Source: Candidatus Roizmanbacteria bacterium
GTDB lineage: Bacteria; Patescibacteriota; Microgenomatia; UBA1406; GWC2-37-13
Direction of reading: 5' to 3'
Assembly (NCBI GenBank): GCA_016214055.1
Contig: JACRPE010000006.1
Location: 1 to 64,000 of the forward strand
DNA length: 64,000 nt
Shown here piece by piece: positions 33,483-40,659 of the stretch; position 1 is the stretch's first letter, and every line of letters starts with the position of its first letter. Below the pieces are notes generated by a model, which was not told the origin of the DNA, did not search any database, and saw only the letters and a list, made by a program, of their open reading frames with translations. Both the position numbers and the translations under genes were made by a program.

Positions 33483-34283
33483 ATGAAACTTGATAAACCA
33501 AAATTAACAAAAATTCTCTCCATTTCAATCGGTGTTCTATTGGCTGGAGTACTTATTTTTGTTGGTTTTAAATTGTTGCAGGGGGTTTTTACCAAAGCCT
33601 CAGACACGGCGCCTCGTGATGTTATCATAACCGGCAGCACCCAAAGCGCGAGCCACATCGGATGGACCACCGACCAGGAGACGCAGGGAGTCATCGAGTA
33701 CGGAAGCTCTCCCACGAGCCTGAATTTTTTTGCCCCCGAGGCACAAAAAGGGAAAAAACACAGCGTTGATATCACCCTTCTTTCCCCCGGCACCACCTAT
33801 TATTTTCAAATCCGCGTGGGTGATCAAAAATATGATAACGGCGGAGTTCCCTGGACTTTTGTCACAAAAGCAAAAGGGGCAGCAACAGACGCAACCCCAA
33901 CGGCAACTCCGACTGCGACCGTGGTTCCCACCCCTGTGGTGACAGCTGGTGCTCTCATAAGACCAACGACATCGCTATCATTCAAACTACCCCCCACACC
34001 GATACCGCTTCCCACATTGAGTTCATTTGTTTGCGGAGAGACAAGTTGTATCACTATTTGCCAAAAATTAAACCGGACCTGTAGCAGTCGCGAGTGGATG
34101 ACATCCGGATGCGTGGGAAAAGTAAATCCTTTGACCTGTGTGCAGATTGTTCCAACCAATACTCCGGCACCAACTGCAACGGGAGCTCCAACTGCGACTT
34201 TGACACCTCAGGCAACAGCTACTCCAACAACTATCCTAACCAGTACTCCGACCGCTACTCCAAGTGCAACGACGGCACCGTAA
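33483..34283 (+). CDS. Secreted FN3-like protein with Cys-rich part and Thr/Pro/Ala tail
   Basis: 266 residues. An N-terminal transmembrane or signal helix (about 10-32) is followed by an FN3 or purple-acid-phosphatase-N-like domain at about 40-130 (PRDVIITGSTQSASHIGWTTDQETQGVIEYGSSP, LSPGTTYYFQIRVGD). A short segment with six cysteines follows at about 180-220, then a TPTAT-type low-complexity tail to the end. It is the last gene of the cohesin-dockerin operon. It has no dockerin or cohesin of its own, so it may be a wall-spanning or binding accessory. Confidence 0.75.
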   Translation: MKLDKPKLTKILSISIGVLLAGVLIFVGFKLLQGVFTKASDTAPRDVIITGSTQSASHIGWTTDQETQGVIEYGSSPTSLNFFAPEAQKGKKHSVDITLLSPGTTYYFQIRVGDQKYDNGGVPWTFVTKAKGAATDATPTATPTATVVPTPVVTAGALIRPTTSLSFKLPPTPIPLPTLSSFVCGETSCITICQKLNRTCSSREWMTSGCVGKVNPLTCVQIVPTNTPAPTATGAPTATLTPQATATPTTILTSTPTATPSATTAP

Positions 34284-34293
34284 ATCATACTTA

Positions 34294-34420
34294 ATTTCCA
34301 ATACTACCAATCAATCAATTCCCAATGACCAATTTACAATATCCAATAATTGGAAATTGAGATTTGGAAATTGGAGATTGGCTAATTGGGATTTGGATAT
34401 TGGTAATATTGGTCATTGAT
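34294..34420. repeat. Complex AATTGG-type inverted repeat cluster
   Basis: About 125 bases of nested repeats built from CCAAT, AATTGG and GGAAATTG. The ends hold CAATGACCAAT (34323-34333) and its inverse ATTGGTCATTG (34408-34418). It closes the cohesin-dockerin operon and could form a large hairpin, but no U-tract follows. Confidence 0.7.
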
Positions 34421-34468
34421 AAATTAAATTTATGGTATATTGATAGTATTACCATTTATTTTTAATGT

Positions 34469-34900
34469 ATGGCAGACGACCAAAAATCATCAAAATTCGG
34501 AGTCGGAGTATTAATCGGAACTTTATTGGGTGGCTTGGCCGCTTTATTTCTTTCTCCCACTTCAGGCGAAGAGAACCGTGAGATAGTTGCAAAAAAAGTC
34601 AAACAACTTGAAAAATTACTTGAAGAAGCGGAGCTTGATAAGAAGCTAAAAAGCATTTTTGGCGAGACTACAGAGGAAGTCAAAGAAATTTATTTACAGG
34701 CAAAAAAAGAGGTCATCAAAAAATTGGCCGCATTGAAAGAGGCTGTCGAGTCCATTGACAAAGCCAAGTATGAAAAAGTAGTCCACGAGACGGTCAATCT
34801 TCTCAAAAAGGAAGCCAAGCGTGAAGCCGGCGTGATGGAAAAGCTCAAAGAAGAACTTCTTAAAGAGTGGAAAAAGCTTGAGCCGAAGAAGAAGAAATAA
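34469..34900 (+). CDS. YtxH-like small membrane-associated protein
   Basis: 143 residues. The N-terminal GVGVLIGTLLGGLAALFLSPTSGEENR is the YtxH/gas-vesicle-GvpP-like motif (glycine zipper helix, then SPxSGxExR). The rest is a lysine/glutamate-rich helix likely to be a coiled coil. Such proteins are linked to stress and the envelope in Firmicutes, and the precise function is unknown. The upstream TTTATGGTATATT string is shared with the promoter region of the gene at 19149. Confidence 0.75.
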   Translation: MADDQKSSKFGVGVLIGTLLGGLAALFLSPTSGEENREIVAKKVKQLEKLLEEAELDKKLKSIFGETTEEVKEIYLQAKKEVIKKLAALKEAVESIDKAKYEKVVHETVNLLKKEAKREAGVMEKLKEELLKEWKKLEPKKKK

Positions 34901-34999
34901 GGTAATCGGTTCATCGCTCAATCTGTTGTTTTCAACCTTTTTATCTGCCTTTATTTGTACAATCACTTCATCAAGTGCCTATGTTTATGAATTGGTAAT

Positions 35000-35020
35000 T
35001 ATCCACAATTCATGTGGATA
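35000..35020. repeat. Hairpin TATCCAC/GTGGATA
   Basis: Perfect 7-base arms with a 7-base loop, directly left of the bracketing palindrome at 35027. Confidence 0.5.
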
Positions 35021-35026
35021 GCTTGA

Positions 35027-35048
35027 TCCAGTGAAGTGTTTCACTGGA
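35027..35048. repeat. Left palindrome bracketing the second TrpR/YerC-like gene
   Basis: Arms TCCAGTGAA and TTCACTGGA with loop GTGT. The identical 22 bases occur at 35980-36001, after the neighbouring XRE gene. Confidence 0.85.
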
Positions 35049-35091
35049 ATCACTTTCAGAGTAAAAAAAGAAGGAGTACTATCACTTTTTT

Positions 35092-35132
35092 TATGCTACT
35101 TCAACGGTCTAAAGTTGGAGAATTGTAGCATA
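35092..35132. repeat. Two-step hairpin ahead of the TrpR/YerC-like gene
   Basis: Outer arms TATGCTAC and GTAGCATA, inner CTTCAAC pairing with GTTGGAG (one G-U), loop GGTCTAAA and a one-sided AATT bulge. The right end merges with the TAGCATATAGTCCCTGG motif. Confidence 0.5.
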
Positions 35133-35139
35133 TAGTCCC

Positions 35140-35168
35140 TGGACAAATGCGTTGCGCCTGATTATCAT
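35140..35168 (+). promoter_or_regulatory. Promoter of the second TrpR/YerC-like gene
   Basis: TGGACA, 17-base spacer, TATCAT, 8 bases to the ATG at 35177. The -35 lies inside TATAGTCCCTGGACAAA, a string also found upstream of the REP transposase gene at 10087. Confidence 0.55.
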
Positions 35169-35176
35169 CGAGACAT

Positions 35177-35614
35177 ATGCCTCAAATTTCTCAGAGAAAG
35201 CTTAAAAATGGACTCGCAAACAAACTATTTGATATCTATTTTCAAATTGTATACTCAGTTCAAAATCAAAAGGACTTTTCAGCAGTATTCCTTGACCTGT
35301 TTTCCGCTACTGAGCGCCTCATGATAGCCAAACGCATTGCGATCATGCTTTTAATCATCAAAGATATTGATTACAGAAGTATCTGCAAAGTACTTAAGGT
35401 TTCGATAACTACGGTATGCAAATACCGCATGTTAATTGACCATAATGAGGCAATCAAGCAAAAGCTAACCAATATACAGCAAAATGAAAAAATAGTGGAC
35501 GCAATCTCACAAATATATCTCCTTTTCCGGCCTCCAGGAGGTCTTCATGTCAACTGGAAGGCGGCTTGGCAATTAAAGAATGAACTTGAAAGAAAAAAAG
35601 AAGAAGGGATATGA
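35177..35614 (+). CDS. TrpR/YerC-family DNA-binding protein, second locus
   Basis: 145 residues, homologous to the protein at 25317. The helix-turn-helix region reads FSAVFLDLFSATERLMIAKRIAIMLLIIKDIDYRSICKVLKVSITTVCKYR. The C-terminal part includes RPPGGLHVNWKAAWQLKNELER, which aligns in place with the C-terminus of the other copy (QPGVKLGHWDAFVKHK). With the following XRE gene it lies inside a pair of identical palindromes whose sequence differs from the pair at the first locus. Likely a repressor with its own operator. The effector is unknown. Confidence 0.75.
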   Translation: MPQISQRKLKNGLANKLFDIYFQIVYSVQNQKDFSAVFLDLFSATERLMIAKRIAIMLLIIKDIDYRSICKVLKVSITTVCKYRMLIDHNEAIKQKLTNIQQNEKIVDAISQIYLLFRPPGGLHVNWKAAWQLKNELERKKEEGI

Positions 35615-35626
35615 TCGCCCCATATA

Positions 35627-35848
35627 TTATTTTATTCCACGAAGTAAATAACTCAGGCTGATCTTTAATTTACGCGAAAGACTCAATAGGGTCCAAAATG
35701 AAGGATTCAACTCTCCTCGTTCCAATCGTGCGATATGCGTCCTATGCAGACAGGTAATTCCTGAAAGATCTTCCTGGGTAAATCCTCGTTTTTTTCGTGC
35801 CTTTGACACACACTTTCCCAAGCGACCGTAGATATAGTTACCTCTCAT
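35627..35848 (-). CDS. XRE-family helix-turn-helix regulator
   Basis: A 73-residue single-domain DNA-binding protein: LGKCVSKARKKRGFTQEDLSGITCLHRTHIARLERGELNPSFWTLLSLSRKL is a complete HTH_3 fold. Minus-strand TATAAT lies 17 bases upstream of its ATG within an inverted repeat, so it probably represses itself. It converges with the TrpR/YerC-like gene, 12 bases apart, and both sit inside the same palindrome bracket. Confidence 0.85.
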   Translation of the reverse strand: MRGNYIYGRLGKCVSKARKKRGFTQEDLSGITCLHRTHIARLERGELNPSFWTLLSLSRKLKISLSYLLRGIK

Positions 35849-35879
35849 ATATATGTTGACAGGCTATTATATATGAGGT
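35840..35879. promoter_or_regulatory. Promoter and candidate operator of the XRE gene
   Basis: Imperfect inverted repeat ACCTC-T-CATATAT and ATATATGAGGT, covering the start codon and the TATAAT box of the minus-strand XRE gene. Confidence 0.45.
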
Positions 35880-35916
35880 TCAAAATCGAGAGCTTCCGTG
35901 ATACAAAAATTAATTT

Positions 35917-35936
35917 TAGATTGTTATAGCAATCTA
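35917..35936. repeat. Palindrome TAGATTG/CAATCTA
   Basis: Perfect 7-base arms around TTATAG, in the 129-base gap between the XRE gene region and the right bracketing palindrome. Role unknown. Confidence 0.4.
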
Positions 35937-35977
35937 TTTAATTCGATATATATTATACTTTTTTTGACGAATTTATC

Positions 35978-36003
35978 ATTCCAGTGAAGTGTTTCACTGG
36001 AAT
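35978..36003. repeat. Right palindrome bracketing the second TrpR/YerC-like locus
   Basis: Arms ATTCCAGTGAA and TTCACTGGAAT, loop GTGT. It is identical over 22 bases to the left copy at 35027-35048 and ends 11 bases before the 3' end of the 1086-residue gene. Confidence 0.85.
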
Positions 36004-36014
36004 GGAGAAAATGA

Positions 36015-39000
36015 TTATCGTTTATTAAACAATCGAATAAGCAATATAGCGCAAAACATGCATAAGAAACTAATACCTATGAGTGAAATCACTTCGGGAA
36101 TATATATAATCGCAATATTTGTTGAGTTATTTGTCTGCCACAAATTAGCCCAATTATTATATCTCAAGTGATTTAATAGTCTGAAGTTATTGTCTATTGC
36201 TATCCATAAATCATCATAAGACTGATTAATTCCTACAAAACAGCTAGTTGTTTGACACTTTAGATTGACGGAATAAAAAAAGTTTTGGAAAGGTACGACT
36301 TTAATCTCTTTTACCGGATTATCCATGGGTTTATTAGCACCATTTTTTCTAATTCCTATTTGGCTTATTCTATCAATCTGAAAAGGAATAATCTTAATAC
36401 TATCTAATTCATTTATACTCGTTTTTCCAAACGATCTCGTTTCCCAATTAGTTGTATAGACCGATTTATTATTCGACTTGAGGGGAAGTAAATTGAGAGT
36501 TGTATTATAGAGACCTTCAGGCATGAGATATTCATCTGTAATGGTATTTTCCATTTCATAATTTGCAAAAAACTTAATACTTCTTCCCAATATATTTTTT
36601 CCAGATATATGCATGAGATAGGGATAATCGATTAAGGCTTCATTAAAGGCATAGTGGTTACAATTTACTCCACTTTCCTCAGCCCGATACAGTATATGAT
36701 TATCAGGAAAGGTATCCGTGTGTATATTTCCCTGATTATACTGATCACAGTTTTCGGACTTATTCTTTCCGAAATCTGCTGAAATCATCTGAAATGCAGT
36801 TTGTATTTTAATACTACTCGTATTGGGAGATGTGATATTTATGTCATTATTTAATTGTTTCCAAACAGCACTGTAATATCGTGAGGTTTTAACAATTTCA
36901 ACATTATCTTTAGTATTATCGCCGATAAAGAGTTCAAGTGGCTTATCAATTTGGACTGATATAACAGCATAAATAGTTTGATTCCGTATTAATGTGTAAC
37001 TCCGGCTGTTGAACCAGACAATAATTGAGTCATAATCCTTGTCGATGTCTAGAAATATATTTTCTAACTGTGGGAGCTTGGTCGAAGTGGAATTAGTAAT
37101 AATGGTTGTTTCGGGGAACTTGATTTGTATTTGACGATTTTTATAACTTACCGTGGCTATAGTCGTATATATATTATCTTTAGATCCAGGAATACCAATC
37201 TGGTAATTATTAGGAGCAACCTCTTTATTTAGAGTTGCTTTATTATTTTCAAACACTACATCGTTCGATTGTAATTTGGTTAACCCCATAAATGGATACA
37301 TCACATCTGCCTTCTTTTCCTCAGAAGTTACATAATCACCAACACTTTCATATACATAATCCCTTCTCACTCTATCCAAATCTGCATGTATTTTGGTTAT
37401 TTGGCTTGGCACGATAAGCTTACTTTCGTTTTGAGTAAACGGTTTTTCATATATGCTTATTAAGTTCTTATGCCAGGCCACGGTATATCCAATAGAAGAC
37501 AGTGCTTGATGAACTGCTTCATAATTATATTTTTGCTTATACTTATCGATAGCCGCTTCATCTACGAGTACGAGATCAATTTTGTATTTATTAAATATTG
37601 ATCTTAATTGATGTGTATCTTTATTGTTCAACGCATACTTAAGTTCCGAATAAAAAAAGTCAGTTGTCTCTGACCAGCGACCAAAATCAGGAGTTATCAG
37701 TGGTTGAGGAAAGCCAAAGAAGTAAAATCCTACCCCTTGGTATCCATTCGCATTTCCATTTTGGGACCAATTAAAGGTTACCCAACCATCTTGAGTAAAA
37801 AATGGTAATTCTAAGACCCGCAAGTTTTGAGGCCTTGTATTAAGATAATTAAACATTTCCGAATATTCTGAAGGGTAGGAAATCTTTAATTTATCACTTA
37901 TGAAGTTACCTTGGAAAGAAGGAAGGGCGATATAAATGATTGATAATATTGAAGAAAAAAATATTACTACAGAAATAATTAAAGAGAATCTCCTTGAAAA
38001 CACCCTCTTTATTTTTTCAATTACAATCTCATAGAAATGACTTAAAAAAACAGTGAATGCAAATGTGAAAATAATTGAAAACTTAGTGAAAGGATTTCTA
38101 AATATTTCCTGGACTGTTTTAGAACGGTAGATATAATCTACTAAAGATGGGGGAAGGAAGACGCCCATCCATATAGCTACAGCTGACACAATGCCCATTA
38201 AGACCATGCCCCATCTCTTCGATCCTTTTTTTGGCTTAAATATCGTCAAAACAAAGCCAATTATGGCAAATAAGGTGAACGATACAAGTAAAAGTTGAGC
38301 CAGGTATTGAGTCAAGTGCGGAATCCACACCCCAAAAATATATTCATGTTGGAGTGATCCAAAATTAAAAACTTTCCATGAAAAAAGATAATGAATTCCG
38401 GTTAAAAAACTTTTCAAGTCTCCCGCTTGACGTATACTCCAAATTGATTCCATTCCAAATAATTGGTTTGCAACGCTCTGTGTTACATACTTACTATCAT
38501 GAAAAAGATAATATAGGTTTGGAAGAATCCAATATGAATTAGCAATAAACGTCAAAACCCCAACAATCATCATCATTTTCAAAGCGAGAAAAAAGCCACT
38601 TACACCACGCCGAAAACTTAAAAAGAAGCTATATATGAGGGAAAAAACCGCCCCAAGATAGAATAAAGTGGGAGTATGGGCACTTGGAGCAATGAGGAGT
38701 TGTACTAATATAAATAAGAGTGCATTTTTTGAGGAAATGCGTGTATGTAATGCATGGATAGAGAGGAGTAAAAAGGGGAGAAAGGCAAACTGCACGGTGA
38801 ACATCTCAAAGCTGATGTAAAACTGTTGTAAAGTAATAATATTCAGAAGATAGAATATCGCACAAAGACAAGCAATCCATTTACTTCGGATGGCAGAATC
38901 CTTTTTCAACCATGCTTGGACAAGGTAGAAGTACATTCCAATACCTCCGGTAAGAAACATGAGGAATATAAAAAAATATCTGTTGAGATTATCTGGGACG

Positions 39001-39275
39001 ATTAGCTTCAAAATAGCGATGATAGGTAATCGTGGGATTTCAGCCAGATGACCCTGAGCGGCTGGTGCTCCCATCCCTTGATATTCCAACCATGCACCAA
39101 AAAAAACTCGTTTGGCATATTGAGACAAGTTAAACTCAGGATGCACATTATCCCAACCTGAATAATAGGTATGAATGTCAATATTTTGAAACGCTATTAC
39201 TACTGCAACAAGGACGACAAAGAAGAGAGGGAGAGTGCTTGACCTTATAAATCTGGTTATTATTTTTTTGAGCAT
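36015..39275 (-). CDS. Large polytopic membrane protein, GT-C/YfhO-like
   Basis: 1086 residues. About 13 transmembrane helices fill the first 430 residues. A loop near residue 40 holds GWDNVHPEFN, with the acidic residues expected of GT-C sugar transferases, and LAEIPRLP follows. Residues about 450-1055 form a very large extracytoplasmic part, and a last helix (PEVISLIGISFLCMFCAILLIRLF) closes the protein. It probably transfers a sugar from a polyprenyl-phosphate on the outer face, as YfhO or arabinofuranosyltransferase-like proteins do, but the substrate is not readable. Minus-strand TATAAT is 12 bases upstream of its ATG. Confidence 0.65.
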   Translation of the reverse strand: MLKKIITRFIRSSTLPLFFVVLVAVVIAFQNIDIHTYYSGWDNVHPEFNLSQYAKRVFFGAWLEYQGMGAPAAQGHLAEIPRLPIIAILKLIVPDNLNRYFFIFLMFLTGGIGMYFYLVQAWLKKDSAIRSKWIACLCAIFYLLNIITLQQFYISFEMFTVQFAFLPFLLLSIHALHTRISSKNALLFILVQLLIAPSAHTPTLFYLGAVFSLIYSFFLSFRRGVSGFFLALKMMMIVGVLTFIANSYWILPNLYYLFHDSKYVTQSVANQLFGMESIWSIRQAGDLKSFLTGIHYLFSWKVFNFGSLQHEYIFGVWIPHLTQYLAQLLLVSFTLFAIIGFVLTIFKPKKGSKRWGMVLMGIVSAVAIWMGVFLPPSLVDYIYRSKTVQEIFRNPFTKFSIIFTFAFTVFLSHFYEIVIEKIKRVFSRRFSLIISVVIFFSSILSIIYIALPSFQGNFISDKLKISYPSEYSEMFNYLNTRPQNLRVLELPFFTQDGWVTFNWSQNGNANGYQGVGFYFFGFPQPLITPDFGRWSETTDFFYSELKYALNNKDTHQLRSIFNKYKIDLVLVDEAAIDKYKQKYNYEAVHQALSSIGYTVAWHKNLISIYEKPFTQNESKLIVPSQITKIHADLDRVRRDYVYESVGDYVTSEEKKADVMYPFMGLTKLQSNDVVFENNKATLNKEVAPNNYQIGIPGSKDNIYTTIATVSYKNRQIQIKFPETTIITNSTSTKLPQLENIFLDIDKDYDSIIVWFNSRSYTLIRNQTIYAVISVQIDKPLELFIGDNTKDNVEIVKTSRYYSAVWKQLNNDINITSPNTSSIKIQTAFQMISADFGKNKSENCDQYNQGNIHTDTFPDNHILYRAEESGVNCNHYAFNEALIDYPYLMHISGKNILGRSIKFFANYEMENTITDEYLMPEGLYNTTLNLLPLKSNNKSVYTTNWETRSFGKTSINELDSIKIIPFQIDRISQIGIRKNGANKPMDNPVKEIKVVPFQNFFYSVNLKCQTTSCFVGINQSYDDLWIAIDNNFRLLNHLRYNNWANLWQTNNSTNIAIIYIPEVISLIGISFLCMFCAILLIRLFNKR

Positions 39276-39307
39276 GTTTGTATATTTATTATAGCGTTTT
39301 AACCCAT

Positions 39308-39345
39308 AAAAAAAGACAGTACTTTTTAAAGGTACTGTCTTTTTC
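39308..39345 (-). terminator. Rho-independent terminator after the lipoprotein gene
   Basis: Arms GACAGTAC and GTACTGTC with A- and T-tracts on both sides, so it can work in both directions. It lies just past the 3' end of the minus-strand gene at 39365. Confidence 0.85.
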
Positions 39346-39364
39346 GTAATAATCTTTTAGGTTC

Positions 39365-40507
39365 TTATTTGATGTTCGATTGTACAAGTTTCCATGGTCC
39401 GTTAAGCTCAGTTTGCTCAATTATGGTAAAAGCTCCTGTATTTCGATCGATAAAAATAGCGGTAACTTTTTTACATCCATCTGCTCCGCATGCGTTACCT
39501 GGAGCATTAGTTGACAGGGTTGCGGTATGACCTGAGGCTACATTCTGCTTAAAATGACCTTCAGATATCATTTGACCTGGAGGATATTTGGTTGCAATAG
39601 TATTTCCGGCATGGTAACCAGAGAAAACGACATCACTATTACCGTCTTTAGGCGTACTTCCATCGCGATTATCATTTTTAATATCGACAAGGTATACATT
39701 ATCAGGTATGGCTGGTAAGTCAAGAGTGACAGCTGTGCCGTCGATAAGAGTGAATTCAATTTTGCCATAGCCAAGTGACGATGTTAGTGCTCCACCTTCA
39801 GGATTTTGAACAATTGAAGGACCAACAGTGTTAAAAGAACTTTGGACATCTGGACCTAATAAGGATGCGCTTGGTCCTACCATATTTGGATCTTGAACAA
39901 CCAATGTTCCAGGTTCCCCTATAAATATTTCAGTACCAAATCCTACTGTATTTTTATGATCTACTCCATCTGCATCTGGCCCATTATTTGTGTTAATGTG
40001 GAGATCAGACTGATTGACCTTATCTGGCACACCTTTTAAGGTGATGCTTGAACCAGAAGGAGTCTGTTCCGATGATCGTGCGAGTCCAGGAGTACCAGAA
40101 GGTGTACGATCAGGGACCACCGTTCTTGTTGCTCCAAGAGGTCTTGCAGTGCCTGTAGCCGTTGCTGAAAAAGTTGGGCTAAAGGTAGGTGTAGCCGATG
40201 GATTAGGGGTAGAAGATACCACAGCTATAGGAGTATATGCACGACCTGATTCGGCAAGGGTTGATTGTAATGAATTAAGTGTCGCTCCTAAATCAGGACC
40301 TTTAGTGGGTGATGGTGTGGAAGTTGCCGAAGGAAGTACAGCTCTAGTTAGCGCTAAAGATTGTGCGTTCATCGCAGTAGCAACACTTGCATCTACAGTT
40401 CCGTGTATATCAACAGGAGCAGGAGAAGAATTAAGCGAAGAACAAGCCATAGTTGCGCTAACTAACACAGCAGGTCCAACATATTTGAGAACATCTATTC
40501 TAGTCAT
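39365..40507 (-). CDS. Putative lipoprotein with Thr/Pro/Ser-rich stalk
   Basis: 380 residues. The N-terminus ends in ATMAC at residue 22, a lipobox-like site though without the usual Leu at -3. Residues about 58-150 are Thr/Pro/Ser/Ala-rich (SPTKGPD, TATGTARPLGATRT), then about 220 residues of beta-rich sequence with GYGKIEFTLIDGTAVTLDLP and a C-terminal pair of cysteines (ACGADGC). It should be displayed on the cell surface. Minus-strand TGTTATACT gives an extended -10 about 28 bases upstream. It is divergent from the SecA-like gene, and a functional link is possible but unproven. Confidence 0.65.
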   Translation of the reverse strand: MTRIDVLKYVGPAVLVSATMACSSLNSSPAPVDIHGTVDASVATAMNAQSLALTRAVLPSATSTPSPTKGPDLGATLNSLQSTLAESGRAYTPIAVVSSTPNPSATPTFSPTFSATATGTARPLGATRTVVPDRTPSGTPGLARSSEQTPSGSSITLKGVPDKVNQSDLHINTNNGPDADGVDHKNTVGFGTEIFIGEPGTLVVQDPNMVGPSASLLGPDVQSSFNTVGPSIVQNPEGGALTSSLGYGKIEFTLIDGTAVTLDLPAIPDNVYLVDIKNDNRDGSTPKDGNSDVVFSGYHAGNTIATKYPPGQMISEGHFKQNVASGHTATLSTNAPGNACGADGCKKVTAIFIDRNTGAFTIIEQTELNGPWKLVQSNIK

Positions 40508-40647
40508 ATTAAAAAAATTAATTTATATCTCCTATAGTATAACAGATATACACGGTTTGTCAAGTGAAGTATTAAAATACTAATACCTATAATATAACTT
40601 AATAAACCAGTATCTTATCATTCACGAGGGTAAGTGTGGTATTTTGA

Positions 40648-40653
40648 TACAAT
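40648..40653 (+). promoter_or_regulatory. Extended -10 of the SecA-like gene, leaderless
   Basis: TGATACAAT carries TACAAT with a TGn extension. Six bases separate it from the ATG at 40660. Confidence 0.6.
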
Positions 40654-40659
40654 GGATGC

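Noticed and set aside
40014-40583. 189-codon plus-strand frame opposite the lipoprotein gene
   Set aside because: It mirrors the low-complexity Thr/Pro region of the lipoprotein, which has a lipobox, terminator and promoter on the minus strand.
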